NCBI GenBank assembly: GCA_003427395.1
Contig: BFEA01000191.1
Location: 1,423,838 to 1,461,054 of the forward strand
From: Chara braunii
Taxonomy: Eukaryota; Streptophyta; Charophyceae; Charales; Characeae
Length of the DNA stretch: 37,217 nt
Reading direction: 5' to 3'
This document shows, piece after piece, positions 1 through 10,377 of the stretch. The notes beneath the pieces were generated by a model. That model had not been told where the DNA came from. It did no database searches and worked only from the letters and a program-made list of their open reading frames with translations. Position numbers and translations under genes: made by a program. Every line of letters starts with the position of its first letter. Position 1 is the first letter of the stretch.

Positions 1-1505
1 GTGTAGGACCGAAGGAGATTAGCATAGGTTTTTCTCCAACCGAAATGGCCCTCAGTGTCGTGGCACTCTCCCAGCATCAGACTTTCGACTGTCTCGTTGT
101 TCAGGATGCACAGTTTGTCAAACCTGTCTGTTTTTTCGAACAGTAGTCCGTTGGTTACTCTGTAGTCCGGGACTTCGTGTGGTGCAGTTTCCGGGCTTTT
201 AATTAGCTCACTGTAAACAAGATTGTCAATGTACGCAGCCTTGATCTGCTGCTGTAGCTCGGCACCTGCATCTAGGTAAGTCAAGATGGCACCGAAGAAG
301 TCTGTGCGTCTACTCAACGCGTCTGCGACAACGCTGTATTTGCCCTTGACTGGTTTCAACTCAAAGTCAAACTGGTCTATCTCCCCAACCCACCTCGTAA
401 ATTTAGGGCTCATCCAGGCCTGGGTTTTTAACCAGCAGAGGGTCTCGTGGTCAGAATAAACTTTAAAAGTGCCTTCCTAGGAGATAGTGTCGCCAATAGT
501 CCAGTGCCTTCCTCAAGTCGAACAGCTCGCGCTCATACATCGACGCAGCGACCTTCTCACTGGGCAATCTGCAAGACATGAACTCGACGGGCCGTTACCC
601 CTCTCCATCTTTCTGCTGGAGTACGGCGCCAACTCCATATTGGCTTGCGTCAATCGTGACAATGAACGGAAGTGACTGGTCTGCAACTTTCAAGATCGGG
701 TACTCAATCAAGGACTTCTTCAATTTCTTGAAGGTTGAGGAACAACCTTTGTCCCAATTCCAAATTGTCTCCTTCCTCAGCAGTTTGCGCAACAGTGCGA
801 CAATCATTGTAAAGTGCCATACAAACTTTCGGTAGTAATTGACTAGTCCTAAGAACGACTGCAGTCCGGTCAATGTGTGCGGTGTTGGCCAATCCCTAAT
901 TGCTGCTATATTCACGTCTTCCAGTCTGACTCCATCTCCATCCAATACATGGCATAGATACAGTACTTGACGCTTTGTCCATTCACACTTTTTTGGGTTC
1001 AATTTGAACTTCGCAGTACGCAGCTTATCTAAAATCAAACGCAAATGCTTCTGGTGCTCCTCTGAAGTTTTACTAAAAATCAAAATATGATATAGATAAA
1101 CGACTACAACTTATCTAGCCATTCACGAAAGAGATCGTTCATGCATCTTTGGAAGGTACCAGGTGCATTCGCCATACCAAATGGCATGACCACAAATTTG
1201 TAGCGGCCATAGCGAGTTCTAAAAGGCATCTTGTGTTGGTCTTCGGGTTGTACCGCTATCTGATGGTCGCCCGACTTCAAGTCAATTTTGGAAAAATACT
1301 TGCATCCCTGCACCCTATCCACATTTAAACCCCTATAGTCAATGCACATGCACATTTTGTAGCAGATCATCTATCCGAGGCAACGGTTCTGTGTTCTTCA
1401 TTGTTATCGCATTTAAACCCCTATAGTCAATGCACATGCGCAGTTCGCCCTCCTTTTGAGGCACGAACAGGACCGGTGCGCCATACGGTGAGGAGCTGGG
1501 CTAGA
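1..1505 (-). pseudogene. Ty3/gypsy pol fragment E1 (RT, RNase H, integrase zinc finger)
   Basis: Read on the minus strand this runs from RT fingers ([22 protein letters not shown] near 1505-1410) through the RT palm (KIDLKSG, VMPFGMANAPGTFQ near 1300-1160), the connection and RNase H start (IDASQYGVGAVLQQ near 640-600), the rest of RNase H, and the integrase H2C2 start (GECHDTEGHFGW) at the window edge. It is the same family as the element at 10594-14145. It is dead: the RT is split by a small duplication near 1322-1436, the YxDD region near 1093-1110 reads YLYH after a small deletion, and frameshifts lie near 595 and 467. The N-terminal pol part (protease and the linker to RT) is absent, because a Gag-like segment abuts RT directly at about 1505. 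The other end runs off the window. Confidence 0.93.
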
Positions 1506-1884
1506 TGCCTTCCAATTGTTGTGCATAACCCCCAACACACTCATCTATTCGGTGGGCAGCGGCACTTAGGTAGTTGTTCCAAGTGGCTTTGAACTCATGA
1601 TTGTGCTGTTAGAGTTGGACGACAAACTTGTTTAAGGCGGCGAGTTCCTGGTTAGTGTGCTGCAAGGCATTAATCATGAGGGTACGGTCGTCCTTCCACT
1701 CTCCCTCACGGCCTTTCTGTTCCTTCAGTTGGTGTTCAATCTTTTCCCCCTCAGATTTTAACCTCCTCTTCTCATCCAGCTCCACCCTTTTCTTTATAAG
1801 GAGCCGCTGCTGCAATTCATGTTCCCTTTCCTGAATCAGCAGTTCTCTCTCAGCCCCGGTCGACTGAACGTTCCGCTCCATCAA
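1503..1884 (-). pseudogene. Gag-like coiled-coil fragment fused to E1 RT
   Basis: An open minus-strand frame from about 1884 encodes a very charged Glu/Lys/Gln-rich helix (ERELLIQEREHELQQRLL, EKIEHQLKEQKGREGEW), a likely coiled coil. After one TAA near 1610 the same frame continues (ATWNNYLSAAAHRIDECVGG) and, after a TAG near 1503, runs straight into the RT fingers PSSSPYG without a frame change. Coiled-coil N-terminal Gag regions also occur in the two other LTR elements here, so I infer a Gag remnant joined to RT by an internal deletion. I do not recognise a named domain, and a captured host coiled-coil sequence remains possible. Confidence 0.5.
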
Positions 1885-2610
1885 TAAACATACACAAAAA
1901 GGTTAAGAAATAAAAAACGACAAAATGGGGGGGGGATTCCGGAAATTTTCAAACCCCTACCTTCTAAGATTTTTTTTTTTTTTAACACTCTAGTACTCTA
2001 CAGAATAATACGAAAATTTAGAGGTAGGTGCGCTAGGTGTTGCTGTATCTAAAATAAAAAAAAAAAGGCCACCGAACCCCGGGTCGGACGGGGTCCGAAC
2101 CCCGCCCCGGTCGGCTGAACGTTCGGGGGTCGGCCCGACCCCACTGTTTGACAATATATACAGAGAGACAGAGACAGAGACAGACAGAGACAGATAGAGA
2201 GAAGGCCGAGGGGGAGAGGGAGAGCGAGTGTAGCTGCCCCTGTGTCAGAAACGAGTATGGTGGATGATGCAATGACTGGGACAATGCCGGAGAGTAGGTG
2301 GCTGATCAGAAAACAGAAGAGGCAATGTTGTGACCACTGGAGAAAGTTATTTGACGTGCAATCGGGCATACAAGGCAAATAAGGGCAAATACGGGCAGAA
2401 ACATCAGGAGGCATGACTGCAACAGGGAAAGAAAATCACACACTGAAGACCACAAAGTAAGTGACGGTAGCAATGTCACGAACAGGAGTGCTCACCTGGT
2501 CCATGATTGTTCTCCTATATTGAAATATGACGGAACGACAGGAAATCGCAATGATCAGGTTCCATTTCCCGCGAAGAAGAGCAAACAAAGTTCATATACA
2601 AAATTCGGTA
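1885..2610. other. Non-coding, low-complexity stretch
   Basis: No gene seen. It holds short A/T homopolymers (near 1970-1982 and 2055-2066), a GC-rich patch with an inverted-repeat flavour near 2085-2140, and a CAGA/GAGA-rich microsatellite at about 2157-2230. The words around 1855-1874 and 2105-2124 share GCCCCGGTCGRCTGAACGTTC apart from one base, so a short segment near the Gag-like start recurs here. Open frames across the CAGA repeat are repeat translations, not genes. Confidence 0.5.
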
Positions 2611-3214
2611 GACGTAAAGCAATTTAAACTGAAACTATTGAACATTGTTCCGAAAACTTGAGAAAAAACAAAAATTGATAATTGTACCCAAGAAGAGAGA
2701 AGGCGAAATTGATGAGGTGATAGAGAACTGAAAATCAAACAGTCTTTGGGGTTGACTCACAAAAATCCACATGTGGAGAGAGAACGTTTCCACGAGTGTC
2801 GAAGAGGAAATCACTGTAAAGGGCAAAGAATGGGAAGAAGAGTGATAGAGCATGCACATATCAAATTAAAGAACGTAAGACATTTGAGGAAATCTGTGAA
2901 GAGGACCTCCAACTTGGTTGGTGATTGCCATTTCTCCCCGTGGTAATGCAGTAACAGAATTCTCTTTTTTTTTTTTTTTTTTTTTAAATGAGAGAAGTCA
3001 ACCGACCTCAAATGGAAGCGGAGGAGATTGTCAAAAGTTCCTCAGAAAGCAGGTTTCAAAGTTCAAACATTACAAATGCGGAGAGGAGTGGAAGAGGATT
3101 TGGGACCGAAGTATGAATGAGTGTTTCAAGCAAAAGGGAAGTTTGAGAGAACACATGGGAAGTATTGAAAGTGCAGCTCCGCTTGCATCAGAAAGGAAAA
3201 TACTAAAATAGCGA
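2611..3214. other. AT-rich non-coding stretch with T21 tract
   Basis: No recognisable gene. A run of 21 T lies at 2965-2985. The flanking sequence is A- and G-rich and has no motif I can place. Confidence 0.45.
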
Positions 3215-3354
3215 GAGATCGAAATTTAAAAATTTAAACATTGTTCCGATCACGATTCGGTGTTTTGAAATGATTGTGATGTTCGAGATCGGAATTTTAA
3301 AATTAAAACATTGTTCCAATCATGATTTGGTGTTTTGATATGACTGTGATGTTT
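3215..3354. repeat. 70-bp tandem duplication, two copies
   Basis: Copy 1 (3215-3284) and copy 2 (3285-3354) align end to end with no gaps and about ten substitutions. Each starts GAGATCG, contains ACATTGTTCC and ends TGTGATGTT. The divergence suggests an old local duplication. Confidence 0.9.
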
Positions 3355-3539
3355 TTGCTCACATGGTCATTTCACTGCAGCAAACTTGAGTGGTGCAAGG
3401 CTAGCCACAATTGTGTTGCTGCCTGCTGGGCTTCTAAGGAGCCTGTCTGCCTTACGGCAGATTGCGTGGCTGTGCGTGTCTGGGGGAGTGAGTGTGTAAA
3501 GGGGCTGGGGGGTTGGAAGGGAACACACACACAGTCACC

Positions 3540-3603
3540 GAACGGTAGAGAGAGAGAGAGAGGGGAGGGGGGGTAGGAGGAGAGAGAGAGGGAGAGAGAG
3601 AGT

Positions 3604-3658
<55 letters not shown>
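3540..3658. repeat. GA microsatellite followed by a G55 homopolymer
   Basis: A GAGA/GGGA-rich stretch (about 3546-3603) runs into an unbroken run of 55 G at 3604-3658. Such a run can form G-quadruplexes and is hard to sequence, so its length may be wrong. Proline-rich open frames on the other strand across this tract are translations of the homopolymer. Confidence 0.9.
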
Positions 3659-3660
<2 letters not shown>

Positions 3661-3769
3661 GAGCTGGTCCAACCAGTAACGGAGTGAGTGTAACTAGCCA
3701 GCTTAGGCCTGGAATGGACCAGCAATCATATTTGAGATGTGCAGGAGGCAGAGGCAGAAAACACGAGAA

Positions 3770-4243
3770 AGTACCTGCTCGCTCTGGTACCAAATCCGGT
3801 CCGGGGACATCGGCAGCATCGTCTGACGTGGCAAGCTCAGCAGGTTGTGGCGACGCTGGTGGGATGACGTTGAGGGATGCCTTAGACTCTTCAAAATTGG
3901 AGGTTGGCTTAGGACTCCCAGGAGGAGGAGGAGGAGGAGAAATCGGGTTCTGTTGGCGAGGTTCAGGGCGTTGACTTGCTGCCACTCCTGGAGCTTTTGC
4001 AGATGCCGGCCTCGTAGCAATGACCTTCTTTGACTTTGGCGAGAGTGTACCGAGCCCAGTTTCCTTCGGGGGATTCGCCCTTGAACGGTGCTCTGCACTC
4101 CGATTTTCCCACACCGTACAAGCCCAGAGAAAAGCATTCAGATACCTCTGAATTAAATGTTTATTGAGCGCCGCAATCTGAGAAAGCGAGTCACACCATA
4201 CAAGCCCAAAGGGAGAAATCCAAATGAGCCCAGATATTGGAAT
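3770..4243 (-). CDS. Possible proline-rich coding exon (uncertain)
   Basis: A minus-strand frame is open from just after a TGA near 4243 down through the poly-G tract. The part before the tract is not simple repeat: it has aromatic residues early (GLIWISPFGLVWCDS, YLNAFLWACTVWENRS), then a Pro/Ser/Ala-rich, disordered-looking stretch (SPPPPPPGSPKP). A donor-like CAG|GTACTT falls near 3770 on the minus strand, so the exon, if real, may end there. No start codon, acceptor or domain is convincing and I do not recognise the protein. The frame may be open by chance because of GC-rich composition. Confidence 0.15.
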
Positions 4244-6235
4244 TCATTGACCATGATTACTCATAATTTCATTAATCTTCCATTCGTGTCTACTTCTTAT
4301 TACCAAGATTCTCCCAATCCCATAACTGTTTGAGGGTGCATCTTCCTTCTGGTAAGGCAAAGCAGCTGCATGTTTCTGGACACATTTGACTCAAGGGGAA
4401 GCTAAGCATGAGTGCTGGAATTTTCTTGATACCATTGGAGATAGGTAGAACACAACCCTATGAAGAGAAGTCCGTGCACCCAATAGTATAGAAAAGCTAG
4501 ACCTCAAAATTCTCACAGCATCTGCTTTTTTTTCTTTCTTTCTTTGAAACAAAAACAGAACCTTACGGTTCTGGCTCCTTTCCATTCTGAAGAGTACCAG
4601 TCCAGTTCCTATTCCACCGGCAAGTCAGAAGAGATTGCAATGGTTACTCACACACGCTCCTCCCCATTATGGTTGAGAGGCCCGAGTGGACGCCATTGAT
4701 TACTTCCCATGGGAAGGACATACCACCCCTCACCCCTGCCTAAGTTAGCCTGCATGACTTCACTTCTGAAACTGGTTACTAGACCGACTTCTGCTACGTC
4801 TGTTTGCTATTTGAAACATACCTGTGAAGGCCTTTTCCAGCGTGTTGCTCTCAGCTACTTGGCTGTCAGATTTGCATTACGTACCGGAGTTGCTAGCTTG
4901 GCTCACTAACTGTCGCTCTTGCTAAAACCCTAAACCCTAGGGGTTCTACAATTAAAATTACTCCGAATTTAGGACCTATGACATCACTGAATCTCTTTCT
5001 ACCTCTTCCTTTTTTTTCCCCTTTTTTGGCTAGGGTAGCTTTACTGTTGAAGTTGGAAATACGAAAGCCAGGATGTTGCACCTACTGGGAAGTACTGGAT
5101 ACCCAGAACCCTAAGCCCTAGATTGCTCTATGGCAGTTTCCTGTTGCCTTGTGATTCTGGGATGCGGTTTGGGGTGTCGATGGAGGGGGGGGGTTGTGGG
5201 AAGCGGGGGATATAATCCCAGGGAATGATAGTAGTTCTGGGTTGGTGGCATTAGTTGGGTGCGTGATTGGGTCTGAGGGGTTGTAAGATTTTTCGAGGGG
5301 GTGGAAGGCGGAGAGGTGGGGAAGCGGGAGGGCGTGTGAGGTGAGTGTTTCGCTGACTGGAGGAATGGTTCTAGTTAAACCACAAGTACCTCGCCCAAAT
5401 ATTTTGTTCTGACATGGCCTTTAACACCCCGCGTCGGACAGGGGTCGTGGACATGAACAGCCAGTTGCTGCTTACTTGGGTGTGCAAAGACAAAAAAAAA
5501 AAAAAAAAAGATCTACTCTCTGTTTCAAGATGACGTCGGGGAAAGTCGTTACAGAGGCCATGCTCACGTAGGTTCTTTCCACCCTGTATCTCACCACTAT
5601 AACGGCGAGACTCTGAATGACGTTTTTTTCTTTTCCATTTTTCATATTCCCCTGCCAGCATGGCAGCGCGTATCCAGTGATCTACTGAAACGCCCTCGTT
5701 CAGGGCATACTGAAACTGTCACATATATGAAATTATATGAATGAATCCAACCGAATTCAGGGCCAAAGCGGTGTTTCCTTTTTTTTTTTGCCTTCTTTCA
5801 CTTTCTAGATTCTGACTGAAAGGCGACAATTCTTTTTTTTTTCCTTCTTTTACTTGATAGCTTCTGACAAGAAGGCCACGGGGCTGAGACTCCCACACTG
5901 GGGGCGTGGTCACACTACGCTTCAGAGAATGTATCCAACTGCATTCACGTCCCTAGCGTTGTTGATGTTTTTTTTTCTTTTTCTTTTTTTTTCCTACTGG
6001 ATCCTTTAGCCTATCTGTCCTGGTACTGTTACCTCCAGGCTCGGCAGGCTCGGCAGACCGGTCGCCCAAGGGTCGGAGTACATAGTTGGGAGAGGTACTG
6101 GTGGTTTAAGCGATGGGTGGTCGGTTCGGGTGTACTTGCATTGGTGATCATTGGTGACTGTGATGTTAGTGAGTAGTTAGAAGTACTGTTATTGATTGAG
6201 GGGGTAAGGATTAGCCAAAATTTAGGACTTAGTCT
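4244..6235. other. Non-coding stretch with telomere-like words and homopolymers
   Basis: No gene recognised over about 2 kb. It contains a short plant-telomere-like word (two CCCTAAA-type units, 4925-4940), a related CCCTAAGCCCTAG near 5107, a G-rich stretch at about 5160-5350, an A18 run at 5492-5509, several T-rich runs (5778-5790, 5833-5845, 5966-5990), and a doubled GGCTCGGCA near 6038-6056. Confidence 0.5.
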
Positions 6236-6248
6236 GTCGTTCTTTAAT

Positions 6249-6348
6249 GTCGTTCTTTAATGTTCTAAGGTATCATGAACCTTTTTTCTCTTTTGACTGT
6301 CATTCTTTAATGTTCTAAGGTACTATGAACCTTTTTTCTCTTTTGAAC
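6249..6348. repeat. 50-bp tandem duplication, two copies
   Basis: 6249-6298 and 6299-6348 are near-identical (TTCTTTAATGTTCTAAGG, then TATGAACC or CATGAACC and a T-rich end). A 13-bp piece of the start is duplicated once more at 6236-6248. This is a local slippage or duplication product. Confidence 0.9.
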
Positions 6349-6514
6349 TTCCACTATTTACGGTCCTCTTTGGCTTAGATATTGTCATCTGCTCTATCTT
6401 GTGGTACGTTGTGGTCTGTTTCTGTCGTGGTGGTCTGTGCGTCTGTCGTGGTGGTGCTCGGTCTTTGATTGTGCTAGCGTGACATGTTAGCTAATTTTTC
6501 ATTACCAGTTCGTT
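6349..6514. other. Short unassigned stretch
   Basis: T/G-rich sequence with repeated GTCGTGGTGGT words near 6424-6452. Nothing coding is seen. Confidence 0.4.
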
Positions 6515-6790
6515 TGCTTCTATCATGCCTAGATTGCCTCCTCCTAGTTGGGATGCGCTGCATCTTTGGATGAATTCTGGTTTTATATCTGGGTTATTTC
6601 CGATCTGGGTCAGAGTCTTCTTCCACAAGGCATGTATTTCCGATTCTATGAGTTGTTTACTGGTAGGGGGTTTTCAGTGTTAGTGGGGCTGTCTTCAAAG
6701 GTCTGTTCACACCTCCTTTTCCAGATAGCCCACAGGGTCGCTTTTCTTATTTGCGAAAAGAAGAATAAGTCAAAACCTTGAAGAGGGGGG
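6515..6790 (-). pseudogene. LINE (non-LTR retrotransposon) C-terminal end, downstream half
   Basis: On the minus strand the frame reads SQIRKATLWAIWKRRCEQTF from about 6775, matching RKAVLWALWHKRC in the LINE remnant at 36164-36240. After a frameshift near 6655 it continues LIESEIHALWKKTLTQIG and IKPEFIQRC to about 6515. This is the region just after the zf-RVT zinc-binding domain in plant LINE ORF2 proteins. The preceding part of the same protein appears at 7843-8232 on the same strand, so this is probably one LINE copy split by the sequence between. It is decayed and non-functional. Confidence 0.72.
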
Positions 6791-7842
6791 GTTTCTATAT
6801 CTAGGAATGAAAGGGTCTTCACCCAGTTCATGCGGCAAGTGCAGATCCCAGGGCTCGATCCCTAGACCTATCCCATACCCTTGTACAGTTACCGACGCCC
6901 TGCGTGCCTTGAACCCACGACCTGTCCCTTGTATGTCTGTGTGTTATGTTCTTAGTTCGGGTCGTGTGGACTTGAACTGTAGACTATAGGATTAGTAGTC
7001 CTAAGGGTCTGTCCAGCCCTTAGCCCAGGATCTTCCAGAAGTCAGTAGGTTAGCTGAGTCAGCGAGGGGGAGGTTGGCGCTAAGTATAGCAAAGGGTCAG
7101 TCGGTCGTAGCGTAGGAGGTTCTAGAATCATCAACTTGACCTTTCGAGGCTGTAGAAGTCAGTCGTCCGTAGGTGAGCCAGCAAAAGTACAGTCCAGTCC
7201 CAGTTGCAGTCCCAGTCAACCTTGTCTAGTCAGCAAGTACCAGGTGGGGCTGCACATTCCTTGGACCTGGGACAGGAGGCACGCCAGACCATGACAAAAC
7301 GGTATAAATAAAGAGGCAGCCCCCAGCTATTCATTCATTCGCCTGCGGGCCATGCGGAAGTGCTGCTAGTGCGACTTGTGCGTTGGAGGTCTGCAGGTGC
7401 CCGACGACAAAGAGGGCAGAGGTGGATGGCGACGTCCATAGCCACCTCGAGGACGAAGATGACGGCGGCCATAGCCGCGCAGAGCTGACATCAACAGATA
7501 GGATGTAGTGTGTGTGTGTGTGAGTGCAAGGACATTCAGGGTAGATTCAAGTGTGTGTGCGTGTGTGAGGGAGTGCAAGATGGTGGATACATTGTACGGG
7601 TGGGAACTCAGGCAGCATTCAGCGGCAATAGCTGCTAGATGCAACAAGTTGACTTAAGCTGTGTTCCCGGCGGAAGGCCATATCTCTGAGTTTTCTGTGT
7701 GGGCGCTAGGCGTTATCGCAAGTTTGTTGCTGATCTTCGCCTCTAAGAAGTTGTTTGCCATTGGCACCTACATGCATGCATGCTGCCAAGAGAAGTTGAG
7801 ACAAGTCTGATTGCAGGAATATGGTGCCTGGGTTTATTTGTA
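6791..7842 (+). mobile_element. Probable LTR-type insertion splitting the LINE
   Basis: About 1.05 kb separates two consecutive parts of one LINE reading frame, implying an insertion. It has no coding region. It contains a TATA box (7303-7310) followed ten bases later by GAGGCAGCC, exactly as in the LTR at 9376-10377 on the opposite strand. It also contains a perfect hairpin GCGGC-CATA-GCCGC at 7465-7478 of the kind found in the LTR at 34780-36039. A solo LTR in plus orientation is the simplest reading. I could not fix its ends or a target-site duplication. Confidence 0.45.
7303..7321 (+). promoter_or_regulatory. TATA box with GAGGCAGCC element
   Basis: TATAAATA at 7303-7310, then GAGGCAGCC at 7313-7321. 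The same pair at the same spacing occurs on the minus strand at 10039-10057, which supports a shared LTR promoter. Confidence 0.5.
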
Positions 7843-8232
7843 CTACTTTGCTAGAGCGTTTGTTCCAGGTTCTCTCAATCTTGTACCAGAGGATTTGGGA
7901 GTTTTCGCATTCCAGTAAGCAGTGGTTAGGTGTTTCTTTGGATTCAGAGTTGCAACTTTACTCCACAATGTTTGTTCGGATCTGTCCTCTTTCCGTCTTC
8001 TCTGTGCTAGCCAGTCGTTTACTGGAGCTGCTCTGAATGTTATGAACCATAGTAGGCCTGCCAGTTTAACTGGTTTTGCACGGAATACTGATGACCAGGA
8101 GGGGTTGGAGGTGGATGCTGAGAGAGAGCTTTCCTCTTTTTGCCATCTTTTTTGCACGATTGTAGCGGTCGAGATGAGTGTAGAAAATAGTTTATAGCCT
8201 AATTTGGCTGTGTAATCTGTTAGCTTATGTCT
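7843..8232 (-). pseudogene. LINE ORF2 C-terminal part with decayed zf-RVT domain
   Basis: The minus-strand frame begins near 8232 (KLTDYTAKLGYKLF, TIVQKRW), which corresponds to LTAKASYRLL and DIVQDRW in the LINE at 36042-37070. It then gives the zf-RVT signature GLLWFITFRAAPVNDWLAQR. The zinc-binding cysteines expected after this are replaced (QTLWSKV in place of a CxxC), so the domain cannot bind zinc normally. The following part of the protein is found at 6515-6790. It is a pseudogene of a reverse-transcriptase-encoding element. Confidence 0.8.
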
Positions 8233-9375
8233 TCATGTCACCATTGCAATGACTTGCTGATTTCTGCTGCCGAGTCTGTCTGCGAGGCTGTACACTAACC
8301 GTAGGGTTAGATTCGCAATTTTGTTTGGCTGAGGGCTAACTGAGTGATTTGGCTGTTGGGAAATTCGCGAGGGACAGACCTGTAATTCTGAGGGACTACA
8401 GGCCCTAAACTAACCGAATCCCTACTACTACCCTAACTGCCTATAGCAGGCCCGGGCTACCCTAGGACAGACGGGCCCTAAGCGGCCTATACTGGTATAC
8501 GGTCCTATAGCCTATAGCCGGGTCCGGTAGAGGCCGAGAGGCCGAGAAACAGCAACGGTGCCGGTAGGTCCAGTCAGTCCAGTTTCGGTCTAGGCTAGTG
8601 TAGGAATCTATAAGGCTAGGAAGGAAACTGATAGGGGGACTTTTGGCTTTCATTTTTCGCATGCAGCGTTGGTGGCCAACCAAGTTGAGCAGCGCTGAAT
8701 GTCTGCAGTGGCACCGGAGACATCANCCGTGAGTGGAGCAGCCATAGCCCGCCACCTGAGACAGCCATAGCTGGGGCTGTACTCAGCGCATCTATCCCCT
8801 GGGGGATATCTGCGTTGGCAGGACTATCTNGGAGGTCTTCAAAGAGTACATGTGGGTACTATTGCTGCGGTAGCAGCTAGGCAGCCATAGCTGCCTTCTT
8901 CATCGTCAGAGTGACTCCTCGGCACTGGAGACTACTTCGTTGTTCATGATCTGCATCTGGGTGGATGGCGCTGGCCTCTGGGAGGCTGATGTTGTGCAGC
9001 GCTAGACTCTGAGAGTGTAGTAGTGAGTGGAGTGTGTGGTACTTGAGTGGCGAGACACTGGGTTAAACTCTGTAACGATTATTGGGGTTAACGGTGTTGA
9101 GTTGGCTCATCATCTGAGACACTTTCCGATTGTGATCTTCGCAGTTTCAATTGTGATTGGTTGTTGGGAGTTTATCAGAGAGAGAGAACACTGGGTGTGA
9201 ATTCTCCCCATCTGTGCATGGTTGTTATTCCGCTGTTTATCTCTGGTGTGTGTGCAGGTGGACTCTGTCTCTTCCTCCCCCCTGACTTGTGCATGTATGG
9301 GCATGTGTAAGTTCTGTTGTGTGTGAGTGGCAATTCAATTGTCAAACAACCAAGTTCATAACACCATTATATTGA
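8233..9375. other. Non-coding stretch with LTR-like hairpins and two ambiguous bases
   Basis: No gene seen. Undetermined bases stand at 8726 and 8830. Perfect small hairpins with a CATA loop lie at 8762-8773 (CAGC/GCTG) and 8880-8895 (GGCAGC/GCTGCC), related to those at 7465 and 35196. A GC-rich, CCTATAG/CTAGG-rich stretch spans about 8390-8620. The sequence probably derives from LTR elements, but I could not delimit one. Confidence 0.4.
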
Positions 9376-10377
9376 TGTTAGGGATGCTCCAGGACCATTC
9401 TGCGGGGTCGACTTCCAGGTGCAAGGGACCCGACGATTCACACTTGCTGGAGTGTCTCATTCGCATGCACACATGTCACCAAACACAGATAGGATAGCTT
9501 CACACAAAGCTCAAAGTTGAGATGAGAGAAGAATCGAGTAGCGCAAGCTTATACTATCAAAAATCGCGTTATACAAGAGTTTCTCAAGTTCAAGAGTCCA
9601 GCGCCCAAAGTATACAAGTCTCTCCTTCGTTCCAACATACATACAGAGCCTGGCTTAGCCAGCGCTTGTTCCAGATCACAAGAATGGCGCCAACAGGTAA
9701 GTTTCCACCATCACCAATGTCTCCACCTGTCTTCACTCTCCCTTGTTCTCTTCCCTCAAGATCTCTGCCCCGGTTCTCCTTATCTCTTCTTGCATGCACA
9801 CTCCCTGTCTACAAATATCTACTCAGAATGCCTCTCGCTGATGTACTAACACTAACCCTGCTAATACTACAGCTAACACTAGCTCTGCCTGACGCAGCTA
9901 TGGCTTGCTGCGGCCTGCGCAGTTTCCCTTCCTCTGGCGCAGCTTCTTCTTCAGCCAGCGCTTCCTCCCTGCATCTTAGCGCACAAGTGCCTCAGCACCT
10001 CCACGCATCCATGCACATGGGGATCTGCCTTGTGGGGAGGCTGCCTCGTTTCTTATAGTGCTGGCCTCCCCTGGCGAGGTCTGAATTCAGTCTTTGTTGG
10101 TCCCTTTCCCAGTCCCAGCCTCTGTGCTGTGTGCCACAGTTCCTTTTCCTCAGGGTCCACTGCTGCTGCGGCCTTCAGGCCTCAATTTCGGACTTCCAAC
10201 CTGAATCTGGACTCTCCCTTGGACTGGAATCCTGACTGGGACTCGACCCTTTGACTTCCTTTTGAAAGCACACACCTACTATACGTACAGACATACATTC
10301 TGCACGAACAGACACTCATTCTGCACGAGCAGACACATATACTGCACGTACTTGCCTGAACAGACATGACCTGCACA
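9376..10377 (-). mobile_element. Probable 3' LTR of gypsy element E2
   Basis: It lies downstream (minus sense) of the E2 integrase. The left edge reads TGTTAGGGATGCTCC, so on the minus strand the LTR would end in CCTAACA, comparable to ATAACA at the E3 5' LTR. The right edge is placed at 10377, where a minus-strand LTR would start TGTGCAGGTCATG just after a G-rich CCAGGGGG. A minus-strand TATA box with GAGGCAGCC is inside (10039-10057), as is an AGC-TATG-GCT word at 9896-9905 shared with the E3 LTR. The matching 5' LTR is not present. The ends are estimates. Confidence 0.45.
10039..10057 (-). promoter_or_regulatory. Minus-strand TATA box of the E2 LTR
   Basis: On the minus strand TATAAGA is followed, ten bases after the TATA start, by GAGGCAGCC. 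The arrangement matches the plus-strand box at 7303-7321, supporting an LTR promoter firing leftward. Confidence 0.45.

Noticed and set aside
2033-2414. Serine/leucine-rich open frames at 2033-2414
   Set aside because: They are translations of the CAGA/GAGA microsatellite in different frames.
3452-4114. Long proline-rich protein across the poly-G tract
   Set aside because: Its middle is translation of the G/C homopolymer and the GA repeat. Only the part before 3770 has non-repeat composition, and even that is uncertain.
4925-4940. Chromosome end or interstitial telomere array
   Set aside because: Only two CCCTAAA-type units are present, too short for a telomere tract. The words at 34685-34732 are likewise few and sit in a hairpin.
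6841-6925. A tRNA gene on the minus strand near 6850
   Set aside because: One B-box-like word is present, but no acceptor stem, D-arm or anticodon arm folds around it.
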